Below, piece after piece: positions 47,464 through 56,403 of a DNA stretch of 64,000 bases. The stretch is from Mesorhizobium sp. M1C.F.Ca.ET.210.01.1.1 (GTDB lineage Bacteria; Pseudomonadota; Alphaproteobacteria; Rhizobiales; Rhizobiaceae). The stretch is from contig NZ_SRUU01000029.1 of the NCBI RefSeq assembly GCF_004791585.1, forward strand, positions 1 through 64,000. The letters are read 5' to 3'. The position numbers were made by a program, and so were the translations under genes. Every line of letters starts with the position of its first letter. The stretch's first letter is position 1. The notes under the pieces are model-generated. The model was given only the letters and a program-made list of their open reading frames with translations, ran no database searches and had not been told where the DNA came from.

Positions 47464-48372
47464 TCAGAATGCCGCCCCACCCGCCATGCTGAAGGCGCGG
47501 TCGCTCTCCGCGAAGGCTTGATCGCTCGACAGGTTCCCGGCGAGCGTCCGCAGGCCGGTGAGCGCAACGTCGAGGGCATCGGACGATGCCGGATTCTCCG
47601 GATAGGCGAGATAGATCGGGCGCTGGAACACCGGCGTATCCTCGACGCGCCGCAGTTCGCCGCGCTCAATATGAGCGCTGACAGCGCTCAGCGGCAGATA
47701 GGCGGCCGCCCGTTGCGACAGCACATGCTGCAGGCCGATGAACACCAGCCCGGCCGAGATCGCCGGCTTCACCATGCCGGCAAAGGCGCGGTCATGCTCG
47801 ACGCGGAACTCCAGCCCCCAATCCATCAGGATGTAGTTGTCCGTCCACGGCCCGACCTGCGCCGTGTGCTGGACGAGAACCACCTGATCGACGGCAAGAG
47901 TCTCATAGACGATGCCGGGATGCGGCCTGGGCAGATAGAGGATGCAGATGTCGAGCAGGCCTTCGGCCATCTGGTCGATCGCCAGATCGGGGAAGCTGCC
48001 TTCCAGCCGCAATGCCACGTTCGGCCGCTTCGCCCGCATCCAGTCGATCCAGGGCGAGGTGATGCTGTCCCAGAGATAGGCGGGCGCGGTCAGCCTGAGC
48101 AACGTCTCGTAGCCATCGGGAACGGCGATGTCCTGGCGCGATTGCTCCCAGGTCCGGGTGATCGTGGAGGCGTGCGGCAGGAACTGCCGGCCGGCTGGCG
48201 TCAGCGTGACGCCGTCGCTGTCGCGGACGAACAGCTTGCGCCCCAACTGTTCCTCCAGGCCGCGGATGCGCGCGCTGACGGTGGACTGGGCCAGGTTCAG
48301 CCGATGGGCGGCAACGGTGAAGCTGCCATGCTCCGCGACCTCGAGGAAACTGCGCAGATTCTCGGTATCCAT
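47464..48372 (-). CDS. LysR-family regulator
   Basis: The 302-residue protein has a LysR HTH (NLRSFLEVAEHGSFTVAAHR, LAQSTVSARIRGLEEQLGRK) and an effector domain (DGYETLLRLTAPAYLWDSIT, EGLLDICILYLPRPHPGIVY). It converges on the fused ATPase gene and diverges from the second binding-protein gene (126-bp gap), making that gene its likeliest target. Confidence 0.9.
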   Translation of the reverse strand: MDTENLRSFLEVAEHGSFTVAAHRLNLAQSTVSARIRGLEEQLGRKLFVRDSDGVTLTPAGRQFLPHASTITRTWEQSRQDIAVPDGYETLLRLTAPAYLWDSITSPWIDWMRAKRPNVALRLEGSFPDLAIDQMAEGLLDICILYLPRPHPGIVYETLAVDQVVLVQHTAQVGPWTDNYILMDWGLEFRVEHDRAFAGMVKPAISAGLVFIGLQHVLSQRAAAYLPLSAVSAHIERGELRRVEDTPVFQRPIYLAYPENPASSDALDVALTGLRTLAGNLSSDQAFAESDRAFSMAGGAAF

Positions 48373-48498
48373 GGCTTTCGCTTTCGGCTCGGCGGCAATC
48401 GAAGATTCCGATGGCCCTCATCAAAAAATATCGCTTTTCGGGCGTGGTCAACAGTGACCTAGATGGCAAAGCCCCCACGCCAGCCAAGGAATGCCGCC

Positions 48499-50154
48499 AT
48501 GCCAAAGCATTTCAGGACGATCGACGCCGCTCGCAGAAATCTCAGCGCAATCGAAAATTCCGCTATCGACGAATTGCTCGCCGGCAGGATCGGCCGACGC
48601 GAATTCCTGCGCCACGGCAGCGTGCTCGGCCTCTCCCTGCCCTTCCTCGGCGGCATCGTTTCGGCGCTCGGACTCGGCGTGCCGCAAGCGCGCGCCGAAG
48701 GCAAGCCGGGCGGCACGGTGCGCGCCGGCATTGCCGTACCCGGCGGCGCCATCGACCCGGTCACCTTCTACGACAGCGGCAGCTACCAGCTTGTCTTCCA
48801 GACCGCGGAATTCCTGTGCATCACGCAGCCCGACCTGACGCTGAAGCCGGTGCTGGCGGAGAGCTGGTCGCCAAACGCGGACGGGAGCGTGTGGACCTTC
48901 AAACTGCGCAAGGGCGTGAAATTTCACAATGGCGAGGATTTTAAGGCCGACGACGTCGTGGCGACCTTTGACCGCCTCTCCGACCCGAACGGAACGTCCA
49001 ACGCGCTGTCGGTGTTCAAGGGCCTCTTGTCCAAGGGCGGCACGCGCAAGGTCGACGACCAAACCGTCGAGTTCCATCTCGACGCGCCGAACGGCAGCTT
49101 CCCCTATTCGGTGTCGATCGACAACTACAACGCCGTTATCCTGCCGGCGAGCTACAAGGGGGACTACGAGAAGACCTTCGAGGGTACCGGACCGTTCCGG
49201 CTCGAGAGCTACACGCCGAAGGTCGGCGCCAGCTTCGTGCGCAACCCCGACTACTGGGGCGAGAAGGCCCTTCCCGATCGGCTCGAATTCAAGTTCTACG
49301 CCGACGTGCAGCCGCGCATCCTGGCGCTGCAGGCGGGCGAGGTCGACGTGCTCGACGCCATCCCGCTCGACGTCAGCCAGGTGGTTCTGGGCAACCCAGA
49401 CATCACGGTGCTGCGCGTGGCGTCCACCGCGCATCGCCAGCTCCACATGCGCTGCGACATGGCGCCCTTCACCGACAAGCGGGTGCGCCAGGCGCTGGCG
49501 CTGTGCATCGACCGCTCCAAGCTGGTCGACGGTCTCTGCCGCGGCATGGCGGCGACCGGCAATGACAGCCCGTTCGCGCCGGCCTTCCCCGCCACCGACA
49601 AGTCGGTAGCGCAGCGCACGCAGGACATCGCCAAGGCCAAGCAACTGATGGAAGCTGCAGGCCTAGCGAACGGCTTCGACATAACGCTGACGACGCTGCG
49701 CTATTCCGACATCCCCGGCTACGCGCAGCTTTTCCAGAATTTCGCCAAGGAGATCGGCGCCCGCATTTCGCTCAACATCGAGGACCAGGACAAATATTAC
49801 GGCAAGGCCGTGTTCGGCCAGTCGGACTGGCTGGACAGCCCGCTCGGCATCACCGACTACGCGCATCGCAGCGTGCCGAACGTGTTCCTGAAGAGTCCAC
49901 TGGTGAGCGACGGTCCGTGGAACGCGGCGCATTTCAAGAACACGGCCTATGACGGGCTGGTCACCGGCTACCTGAAGGCGCTCGACCTCGACGCGCAGCG
50001 CAAGGCTGCCTCCGACATCCAAAAACTGCTGCTCGACGAGACGCCGGTGATCTTCAGCTATTTCCCGGATCTCTTGGTGCCGGTGCGCAAGAACGTCAGC
50101 GGCCTGCCACCGATCGCCGCCGGGCTGCTGCTCGATCGGGTATCGGTAGGTTGA
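48499..50154 (+). CDS. Second peptide-type ABC substrate-binding protein, Tat-like signal
   Basis: This 551-residue paralogue of the binding protein at 41885 shares its layout, with about 30 leading residues and IGRREFLRHG (Arg33, Arg34) before a hydrophobic stretch ending GVPQARAEG. Many blocks coincide (VEFHLDAPNG, YNAVILPASYKGDYEKTFEG, YTPKVGASFVRNPDYWGEKA). It has no permease genes of its own, so it may feed the adjacent Dpp-type transporter with a different ligand. AAGGA precedes ATG 48499. Confidence 0.92.
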   Translation: MPKHFRTIDAARRNLSAIENSAIDELLAGRIGRREFLRHGSVLGLSLPFLGGIVSALGLGVPQARAEGKPGGTVRAGIAVPGGAIDPVTFYDSGSYQLVFQTAEFLCITQPDLTLKPVLAESWSPNADGSVWTFKLRKGVKFHNGEDFKADDVVATFDRLSDPNGTSNALSVFKGLLSKGGTRKVDDQTVEFHLDAPNGSFPYSVSIDNYNAVILPASYKGDYEKTFEGTGPFRLESYTPKVGASFVRNPDYWGEKALPDRLEFKFYADVQPRILALQAGEVDVLDAIPLDVSQVVLGNPDITVLRVASTAHRQLHMRCDMAPFTDKRVRQALALCIDRSKLVDGLCRGMAATGNDSPFAPAFPATDKSVAQRTQDIAKAKQLMEAAGLANGFDITLTTLRYSDIPGYAQLFQNFAKEIGARISLNIEDQDKYYGKAVFGQSDWLDSPLGITDYAHRSVPNVFLKSPLVSDGPWNAAHFKNTAYDGLVTGYLKALDLDAQRKAASDIQKLLLDETPVIFSYFPDLLVPVRKNVSGLPPIAAGLLLDRVSVG

Positions 50155-50156
50155 CC

Positions 50157-51047
50157 ATGCTCGCGCGCAAGAGCCTGGCCGCAAAAGACGAGAAAAGGAC
50201 GACTGCCATTCGCAAGCCTCATCTGCGCGGCCGCGGGCCGCATTTCCCGCTGCTCGACAATATCGTGCAGTACGAGTTCGAGCCGGGCTATGTCGCCTTC
50301 ACCATGCCCTCGCCCAAGCGGCTGCGCGTGCAGGTCGGGCCGATGATCGTCGCCGACACCACAAGGGCGCTGGTGTTCTACGAGAGCGACCATCTGCCGG
50401 TCTACTACTTCCCGATGAGCGACGTGCGCGAGGAGTTCCTGCTGCCGAGCAGGACGACGACGGAGGATCCGTTCAAGGGCACCGCCACGCATTACTCGCT
50501 GAACACCGGCATCACGCTGGTCGAGGATGCCGCCTGGCGCTACCTCGATCCGGTCGAAGGTTGCCCGCCGATAGCGGACTACATGTCCTTCTACTGGCCG
50601 AAGATGACGCATTGGTGGGAGGAGGACGAGGAGATCTTCGTGCATGCCCGCGACCCGTTCCGGCGTGTCGACTGCCTGCCCTCGTCGCGGCGCGTGCAGG
50701 TGATCCTCGACGGCGAGCAGGTCGCCGATTCACGGCGCGGCGTGTTCCTGTTCGAGACCGGCCATCCGGTGCGCCACTATCTGCCGATCTCGGACACCCG
50801 GCTCGATATGTTCTCGCCCAGCCGCTACATCTCGCGCTGCCCCTACAAGGGCATCTCCAACTACTACCATGTGACGACGCCCAAGAAGCGGCACGAGAAC
50901 CTGGTCTGGTACTATCCCGAGCCGGTGCACGAGGCCGAGCGCATCAAGGGGCTGGTGTGCTTCCATCACGAGCTGGTCGACAAGATCCTGGTCGACGGGG
51001 TGGAGATCCCCAAGGAAGCGACTGCGGCGTCCGACGGGTATTTCTAA
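50157..51047 (+). CDS. Protein with two DUF427 domains
   Basis: The 296-residue product contains two tandem DUF427 domains, at about residues 45-150 and 175-290. Each shows the family pattern: MIVADTTRALVFYESDHLPV with YYFPMSDVREEFLLPS in the first, and QVADSRRGVFLFETGHPV with HYLPISDTRLDMFSPS in the second, each followed by a YKGISNYYHV-like or FKGTATHYSL segment. It starts 3 bp after the second binding-protein gene and is surely in the same operon. DUF427 has no settled biochemical role. Confidence 0.88.
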   Translation: MLARKSLAAKDEKRTTAIRKPHLRGRGPHFPLLDNIVQYEFEPGYVAFTMPSPKRLRVQVGPMIVADTTRALVFYESDHLPVYYFPMSDVREEFLLPSRTTTEDPFKGTATHYSLNTGITLVEDAAWRYLDPVEGCPPIADYMSFYWPKMTHWWEEDEEIFVHARDPFRRVDCLPSSRRVQVILDGEQVADSRRGVFLFETGHPVRHYLPISDTRLDMFSPSRYISRCPYKGISNYYHVTTPKKRHENLVWYYPEPVHEAERIKGLVCFHHELVDKILVDGVEIPKEATAASDGYF

Positions 51048-51307
51048 GCTCCACGTCGCCCCGAAAACGAAGCAAGGAATCGACACCCGTCGCGTTCCTT
51101 CGCGCCCCCCTCATATGAACCTGTACCACCTCATATCCGGTCGCCGCTCGGAGGCGGCTGCACCACAATCCCGCGTGCGGGGGCTGGGCTCAGGAGAACG
51201 GGACCATTCTTTGGAGCGGCGCTTGAAGCCATGGGGGGCTTCGGTCCGTTCGCCTGGATCCGTCAGGGCTGCTCAGGCCCCGAGGATTGAGTTGATCAAA
51301 AGGCTGC
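51048..51307. other. Noncoding, hairpin-rich stretch downstream of the transposase
   Basis: No gene is seen in these 260 bp. Hairpins occur at 51143-51158 (GCCGC/GCGGC), 51170-51181 (CCCGC/GCGGG) and 51225-51242 (GAAGCC/GGCTTC). The 14-mer GGCTGCTCAGGCCC occurs twice, at 51267-51280 and 51302-51315, the second running into the transposase end. Part of this is probably the 3' end of the IS element. Such ends carry guide (bridge/seek) RNA in some IS110-family groups; whether this one does is not shown. Confidence 0.45.
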
Positions 51308-52424
51308 TCAGGCCCTGGCCATGACGGCTCCCTCGATCACGACACCGTTGGTCACATATTTCCACAAGGCGACGAGCAGTTTTCGCGCCAGCGCCACGAT
51401 CGCGACCTTCTTGCTGCGCCCGCCGCTCATGCTGACCCGTTCATGGAACCAGCGCGTCAGGGCCGAGGCCGGCTGATAGCGCAGCCAGAGCCAGGCCAGT
51501 TGGATCATCGTCGTGCGCAGCCTCGGATTGCCTGCCTTCGAGACACCCTGCTCACGATCGATCGAGCCGCTTCGCCATGGCGAGGGTGCGAGCCCTGCAT
51601 AGGCTGCAATCTGGCGCCGGTTGCCGAACTGACGGAACAGCCCCTCGTGTGCCAGGGTGCTGGCGAACTCCGCGCCGATGCCCTTGATCTCTTCGAGCAT
51701 CGCTTGCGGGGCGGTCGCCTGCTTTGATCTGCTCGTTCACCAATTCGAGCCGGTCGAGCTCACGGCACAGCTGCGCCTTGAGATGGGCGGGCAGCGGCCG
51801 GCCATCCCCCGTGCGCAGGTCATCCAAACGCTCGCGCCGGTCGCGACGCGCAGGCTCATAACCGCGCACACCCACAGTGAAGAGCAGCCCCTTGATCCGG
51901 TTGACGTGTCTCTTACGCTCCTCAACCAGTGCCTTGCGCTCGCGGCCGACCCGGCGGCGATCTTCATCCTCAATCGCCGGCACACGGACCATCGCGCAGA
52001 CCCGAGGCTCACCCCGCATCCACGCCATCAGCGTGCGAACCAGTGTCTCCCCATCGATGCTGTCGGTCTTCGCCCGGCGGTGCCGGCGCGACACCGCGAT
52101 CGAGGCGGCATCCACGACATGGCTGGTGATCCAGCATTCCGCCGCGAGCGCGCGGTGAAGCCAGAAACCATCGAGCCCCGCCTCTTGGATGACAACCACG
52201 CGATAGAGCCTGCCCTCCCGCGCCCGCGCCTTCTCGCGCAAGAGGCTCAGGCATGTCAGCAATGCCGGCAGATCGCCGCCGGCTACCGAATGACGCGACA
52301 TCTTCTCGCTGCCGGGCGATAGCGACGTCACCAGCCACGTCGACTTCGACAGTTCCAACGAGACGAATATTGCGCCAAGATCAACCCGGATAGCGGCTCG
52401 GGGCGAGTTTGGTTCTGCTGTCAT
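51308..52424 (-). pseudogene. IS110-family transposase, frame broken
   Basis: The N-terminal part (from ATG 52424, with AAGGG 8 nt upstream) has the RuvC-like DEDD domain: VDLGAIFVSLELSKSTW, VVIQEAGLDGFWLHRA and RRAKTDSIDGETLVRTLM. The C-terminal transposase_20 part reads in another frame: MLEEIKGIGAEFASTLAHEG, RRQIAAYAGLAPSPWRSGSI and DREQGVSKAGNPRLRTT. The break is near 51710-51725, after NEQIKA. Recalled homologues have roughly 15 residues between these points, so a small out-of-frame deletion is more likely than a single-base slip. The enzyme should be inactive unless rescued. Element ends are not defined. Confidence 0.85.
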
Positions 52425-52507
52425 GGCAAATCCCTTCAGAGTGGTTGGTAGCAAACCGACTCTGATCTCCCTCAGGCCGCTGTCCACCACTCATCATGGG
52501 ATCTTTG
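52425..52507. other. Noncoding flank upstream of the transposase
   Basis: This short stretch separates the transposase start from the palindromic repeat and holds its ribosome binding site. The left end of the IS element should lie here. A weak pair GAGTGGTTGG / CCACTC-like can be read, but no terminal inverted repeat is convincing. Confidence 0.35.
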
Positions 52508-52650
52508 TCCTGCCGGACATCTCCCCCACTGTGGGGGAGATTGGCAGCTTGGGCGATGCGCTCATTCCTCAACGTTGAAAATTAGCGAAACGGCAGCGAT
52601 GGCCGATCTCCCCCCCTTGTGGGCCCTTGTGGGGGAGATGTCCGGCAGGA
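52508..52650. repeat. Intergenic palindromic repeat next to the IS110 element
   Basis: Perfect 22-bp complementary arms lie at 52508-52529 (TCCTGCCGGACATCTCCCCC + AC) and 52629-52650, each preceded or followed by a second CTCCCCC/GGGGGAG palindrome. The arms frame about 100 bp without coding signal. It resembles the repeat at 20990-21133 in style but not in sequence detail. Confidence 0.85.
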
Positions 52651-52794
52651 CAGAGGGGGGCGCTGTCCGGCCAACCTCGAATTGATTCCTCCGAGTAATG
52701 CCGAAATGCCGGTTGAAATATTTTTCAAATGGAAATAGGAATGTTCAACCAACGATCGCGGCGCCTCGGCGCGCTAGCAAGTGGAGGAAGCGAC

Positions 52795-54117
52795 ATGTCC
52801 CATCCGCAATTCGCAGCGGAACTCCTGCAGCGCGCTGAGAAGCAAGGGCCGATCACAATCGGTCTCGCCGGCGCCGGGCAGATGGGAACGGATATCGTCG
52901 TGCAGGTCGCGCTGATGCCGGGCATGCGCATCGGCGCCATTTCGGAGGTGCGGCCGCAGGCAGCAATCGACGCCGCGCTGCTTGCCGGCCACGATCGTTC
53001 CGACATCGTGCAGGCGCCCAATGCGGCGGCCATCGACCGCGCCATCGAGGCCGGCAAGATCGCCGTCACAGAGGATCTGCATGCGCTCGCCGCGGCCGGC
53101 CGCATTGACGTCATCATCGACGCCACCGGCAATCCCAACATCGGCACGCTGTTTGCCCTCGAGGTGATGAAGAACGGCAAGCATATCGTCATGCTCAATG
53201 TCGAGGCCGACATCACCATCGGCCGTTTCCTGAAAGAGGAGGCGCGCAAGGCCGGCGTCATCTACACGGGTGCCGCCGGCGACGAGCCCGCCTGCACGCT
53301 GGAGATCATCGGCTTCGCCAAAAGCCTCGGCTTCACAATAGTTGCCGCCGGCAAGGGCAAGAACAATCCGCTGAACATCGACGCGGTGCCTGCCGATTAC
53401 GAGAAGGAAGCGGCCGAGCGCAACATGAATGCGCGCATGCTGGTCGAGTTCGTCGATGGCTCGAAGACGGCGATCGAGATGGTGGCGATCGCCAACGCCA
53501 CCGGCCTCGTGCCCGACGTGCCCGGCATGCACGGCCCGACGGCGACGCTGGAGGAACTGGCCAGCGTGCTCTGCCCGCGCGAGGATGGCGGCGTGCTGCA
53601 CCGCAAGGGCGTTGTAGACTATTCGATCGGCAAGGGCGTGGCGCCCGGCGTGTTCTGCATCATCGAAACCAAGCATCCGCGCGTGCTGGAGCGCATGATC
53701 GACCTCAAGGTCGGCAAGGGTCCCTATTTCACGATCTTCCGTCCCTATCACCTCACCAGCCTCGAAGTGCCGCTCTCGGCGGCGCGCGCTGTGGTCTACA
53801 AGCGCGCCGACATGGAGCCGCTCGATCATCCGGTCGCCGAGGCGGTGGCGGTCGCCAAGACCAACCTCGGCGCCGGCCAGTCGCTCGGCATGATCGGCGA
53901 GAACGACTATCGCGGCTTCGCCATGACCTGGGAGGACGCGCGCGCCAAGGGCGCGCTGCCGCTCGGGCTGGCCGAACGCGCCAGAGTGGTGAAGCCGGTG
54001 AAGGCCGGCGACTTCCTGACCTATGAAAATTGTGTACCCGACGATTCGATGGTGATAACCCAGATCCGTCGTCGTCTCGACCAGTCGGACGGACGGTTCG
54101 TTACCAACGCCGCCTAA
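52795..54117 (+). CDS. NAD(P)-dependent oxidoreductase with C-terminal SAF domain
   Basis: The 440-residue protein has an N-terminal Rossmann domain (ITIGLAGAGQMGTDIVVQVA, IDVIIDATGNPNIGTLFALE) like homoserine dehydrogenase or Gfo/Idh enzymes. A central catalytic-like domain has AAGKGKNNPLNIDAVPADYE. The end resembles a SAF/AFP domain (LGLAERARVVKPVKAGDFLT, YENCVPDD). Such proteins are often mislabelled homoserine dehydrogenase or FlgA-like. Its position 120 bp before an FGGY kinase gene suggests a role in sugar or sugar-acid breakdown. GGAGG fixes ATG 52795. Its TAA stop is also the first bases of a repeat. Confidence 0.78.
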   Translation: MSHPQFAAELLQRAEKQGPITIGLAGAGQMGTDIVVQVALMPGMRIGAISEVRPQAAIDAALLAGHDRSDIVQAPNAAAIDRAIEAGKIAVTEDLHALAAAGRIDVIIDATGNPNIGTLFALEVMKNGKHIVMLNVEADITIGRFLKEEARKAGVIYTGAAGDEPACTLEIIGFAKSLGFTIVAAGKGKNNPLNIDAVPADYEKEAAERNMNARMLVEFVDGSKTAIEMVAIANATGLVPDVPGMHGPTATLEELASVLCPREDGGVLHRKGVVDYSIGKGVAPGVFCIIETKHPRVLERMIDLKVGKGPYFTIFRPYHLTSLEVPLSAARAVVYKRADMEPLDHPVAEAVAVAKTNLGAGQSLGMIGENDYRGFAMTWEDARAKGALPLGLAERARVVKPVKAGDFLTYENCVPDDSMVITQIRRRLDQSDGRFVTNAA

Positions 54118-54221
54118 AGCGCGCCGCGATGAAACGGATCCAGGCGACGCGCTTTAGGTCTTTGTTTTCATGCATGTCGTTTTCGCAAAACCGCCGCACA
54201 CTTTTGCGCGACATGCACTAA
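54115..54221 (-). repeat. Rhizobial intergenic mosaic repeat, copy 2 (inverted)
   Basis: Reads TAAAGCGCGCCGCGATG, GGCGACGCGCTTTAGGTC, TTTCATGCATGTCG and TTGCGCGACATGCACTA. The reverse complement matches the order of blocks in 27970-28078. It begins at the stop codon of the SAF-domain gene and fills the gap to the kinase gene. Confidence 0.78.
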
Positions 54222-54240
54222 CCTTCCGGATCCCCGCGTG

Positions 54241-55725
54241 ATGGACGATGTCGTAATCGGGATCGACGCCTCGACGACGGCCGTGAAGGCGATCGCCTTC
54301 GCGCGCGACGGCGCGGAGCTTTTTCAGGCACGCGAGACCTATCCGCTGTCCAATCCTGCGCCCGGCCATTTCGAGCAGGATGCCGAGCACTGGTGGACGG
54401 CGCTGCTATCGGCGCTGAAGCAGGTCGCCGACAAGGTCGGCGCGGCGCGCGTCAAGGCGATTTCCATCGCCCACCAGCGCGAGACGTTCACGCTGATCGA
54501 TGGTGCCGGCAAACCACTCATCCCGGCGATCCTGTGGCTGGACGAGCGGGCCCGCCCGCAAGTCGCCAGGCTTTCGGCAGAGCTCGGCCGCGAGGCGATC
54601 CGCGACTGGAGCGGCAAGCCGCCGGACCCGACGCCGGCGCTCTACGCATTGGCCTGGCTGGCGGAGCACAGGCCGGAGGCGCTCGGTCAGGCGGCGGCGC
54701 TGGTCGACGTGCATGCCTTCTTCGTCCGCCGGCTCACGGGGCGTCTGGTCACCAGCACGGCGAGCGCCGATCCGCTCGGCCTGCTCAACATCGCTAGCGG
54801 CAATTGGCACCCCGGGCTGGTCAAGGCTGCAGGCTTGCGGCCCGAGCAATTGCCCCAGCTGGTCGGGCCGGGTGGCGTCTGTGGCGAGTTTTCCGAGAGC
54901 ATCGCATCGGCGACGGGCCTGAGGGCGGGCACGCCAGTCATCGCCGGCGCCGGCGATGGCCAGGCGATGGGGCTCGGCATGGGCGTCTACGGCGCCGGCA
55001 AGAGCTATCTGTCGCTGGGCTCGGGCGTGGTCAGCGGCAATTATTCCGGCAAGGTCACGACATCGGACGCGTTCCGCACGCTGGTCTCGCCGACCGGCTC
55101 CGGCTTCATGCTGGAAACGGTGCTGCGCTCCGGCATGCAGCTGGTCGACTGGATCGTGCGCACCGCCGGCTCGCCTTCGGCCGCCGTGCTGGAGAAGGCG
55201 GCGATGGACGTAGCGCCAGGCAGCGATGGGCTGCTCGTCATGCCCTACTGGGCCGGCGTCATGAGCCCGTACTGGGACGGCGCGGCGCGCGGCGCCATCG
55301 TCGGCCTGTCGCTCGACCATGAGCCAAAACATCTTTTCCGCGCCGTGCTGGAAGGCATTGCGCTGGAGCAGGCGATCGCCACCGATGCGATGGAGGAGCA
55401 GACCGGCAAGGCCGGCGCGATGATCGCCGCAGGCGGCGGCACCAATTCGACGCTGCTGATGCAGATCTTGGCGAGCGTGCTGGAACGGCCGCTCCTGGTG
55501 TCGCCGGTCAACGAGGCGGCGGCGCTTGGCGCCGCCATGCTGGCGGCCTCGGCAATCGGCTGGTTCGCTTCGCCGCAAGAGGCGGCCAAGGCGATGGCGG
55601 CAGAACCGGCACGGCAGGTCGATCCCGTCGAGGCAATGGTGCCGACCTATCGCGCCCGCAAGGAAATCTACCGCGACCTCTACCACGCGACGCGCGACAT
55701 CCACGCGCGGCTGGGCGCGGGCTGA
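54241..55725 (+). CDS. FGGY-family carbohydrate kinase (xylulokinase-like)
   Basis: The 494-residue sugar or polyol kinase has both FGGY domains. N-terminal motifs are IGIDASTTAVKAIAF and SIAHQRETFTLIDGAGKPLI, then LWLDERARPQ. C-terminal motifs are GAGDGQAMGLGMG (with the conserved catalytic Asp), SLGSGVVSG, and AAGGGTNSTLLMQILASVL. Phosphorylation of a pentulose or tetritol is possible given the two SDR dehydrogenases and the SorC regulator nearby. A GTG directly before ATG 54241 is an alternative start. Confidence 0.9.
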   Translation: MDDVVIGIDASTTAVKAIAFARDGAELFQARETYPLSNPAPGHFEQDAEHWWTALLSALKQVADKVGAARVKAISIAHQRETFTLIDGAGKPLIPAILWLDERARPQVARLSAELGREAIRDWSGKPPDPTPALYALAWLAEHRPEALGQAAALVDVHAFFVRRLTGRLVTSTASADPLGLLNIASGNWHPGLVKAAGLRPEQLPQLVGPGGVCGEFSESIASATGLRAGTPVIAGAGDGQAMGLGMGVYGAGKSYLSLGSGVVSGNYSGKVTTSDAFRTLVSPTGSGFMLETVLRSGMQLVDWIVRTAGSPSAAVLEKAAMDVAPGSDGLLVMPYWAGVMSPYWDGAARGAIVGLSLDHEPKHLFRAVLEGIALEQAIATDAMEEQTGKAGAMIAAGGGTNSTLLMQILASVLERPLLVSPVNEAAALGAAMLAASAIGWFASPQEAAKAMAAEPARQVDPVEAMVPTYRARKEIYRDLYHATRDIHARLGAG

Positions 55726-55800
55726 AACCTGTGTGAACCGACGCATATTGCGCCTTGCCCTGCCGGTGCTACGCTCCCGGCACGCGGCGGACGATTGCTC

Positions 55801-56403
55801 ATGACGACAGCGCTTCACCATGCGGCCTGGCTTGTTGCGCTGGCGGCAATGCCCGTGCCGGCGCTTGCCGGCGACAAGCCGGCGTTCGAGCTTTCGCTCG
55901 ACATCGACCAGGACGGCACGATGGACCGCGCCGTGGTGATCCAGGACGATGGTCCAGCCGAGCTCTACATCTATCTGGGGGTGGGAGCGGAAAAGCCCGG
56001 TCCCTGGCGAAAGCCCGACTTCGTCAGGAAAGCGCTGACCGAGGACCGGATCCTCGATCTCGAGGCCAAGGGCAAGGGATCGCTGGCGATCACCTCCTGC
56101 TTCGGCTGCGGCGCCAGCAAATCGACCGAAGAGACGCTGACCATCGTCTATCGCCACGGCCAATTCATGGTCGGCGGCTACAGCCGCAGTTGGGACTGGG
56201 GCAACCGGACGTCCGATGACACCGTCGAGACGATGCTCGGCGACTGCGACATCAACTATCTCACCGGCAAGGGCACCGTCTCCAGGGACCTGGAAAAGGG
56301 CAAACCGGTCAAGGGCCGGTTCAAGCCCGTCCCGCTGAAAGACTGGTCTTACGAGAAGCGCCCCAAGGTCTGCGACTTTCTAGCAGGCTGGACTAACGAC
56401 TGA
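55801..56403 (+). CDS. Secreted hypothetical protein
   Basis: The 200-residue protein has a signal peptide (AAWLVALAAMPVPALAGDK) and an FG-GAP-like start of the mature part (FELSLDIDQDGTMDRAVVIQ), with cysteines in SCFGCGAS and two later positions (GDCD, KVCDF) that could pair. No family was recognised. It overlaps the convergent SorC gene by 11 bp and has no metabolic link to its neighbours that can be seen. Confidence 0.75.
   Translation: MTTALHHAAWLVALAAMPVPALAGDKPAFELSLDIDQDGTMDRAVVIQDDGPAELYIYLGVGAEKPGPWRKPDFVRKALTEDRILDLEAKGKGSLAITSCFGCGASKSTEETLTIVYRHGQFMVGGYSRSWDWGNRTSDDTVETMLGDCDINYLTGKGTVSRDLEKGKPVKGRFKPVPLKDWSYEKRPKVCDFLAGWTND

Noticed and set aside
48128..48457. Plus-strand frame in the LysR/binding-protein divergent region
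   Set aside because: It lies opposite the HTH-coding part of the LysR gene and has no recognisable protein features.
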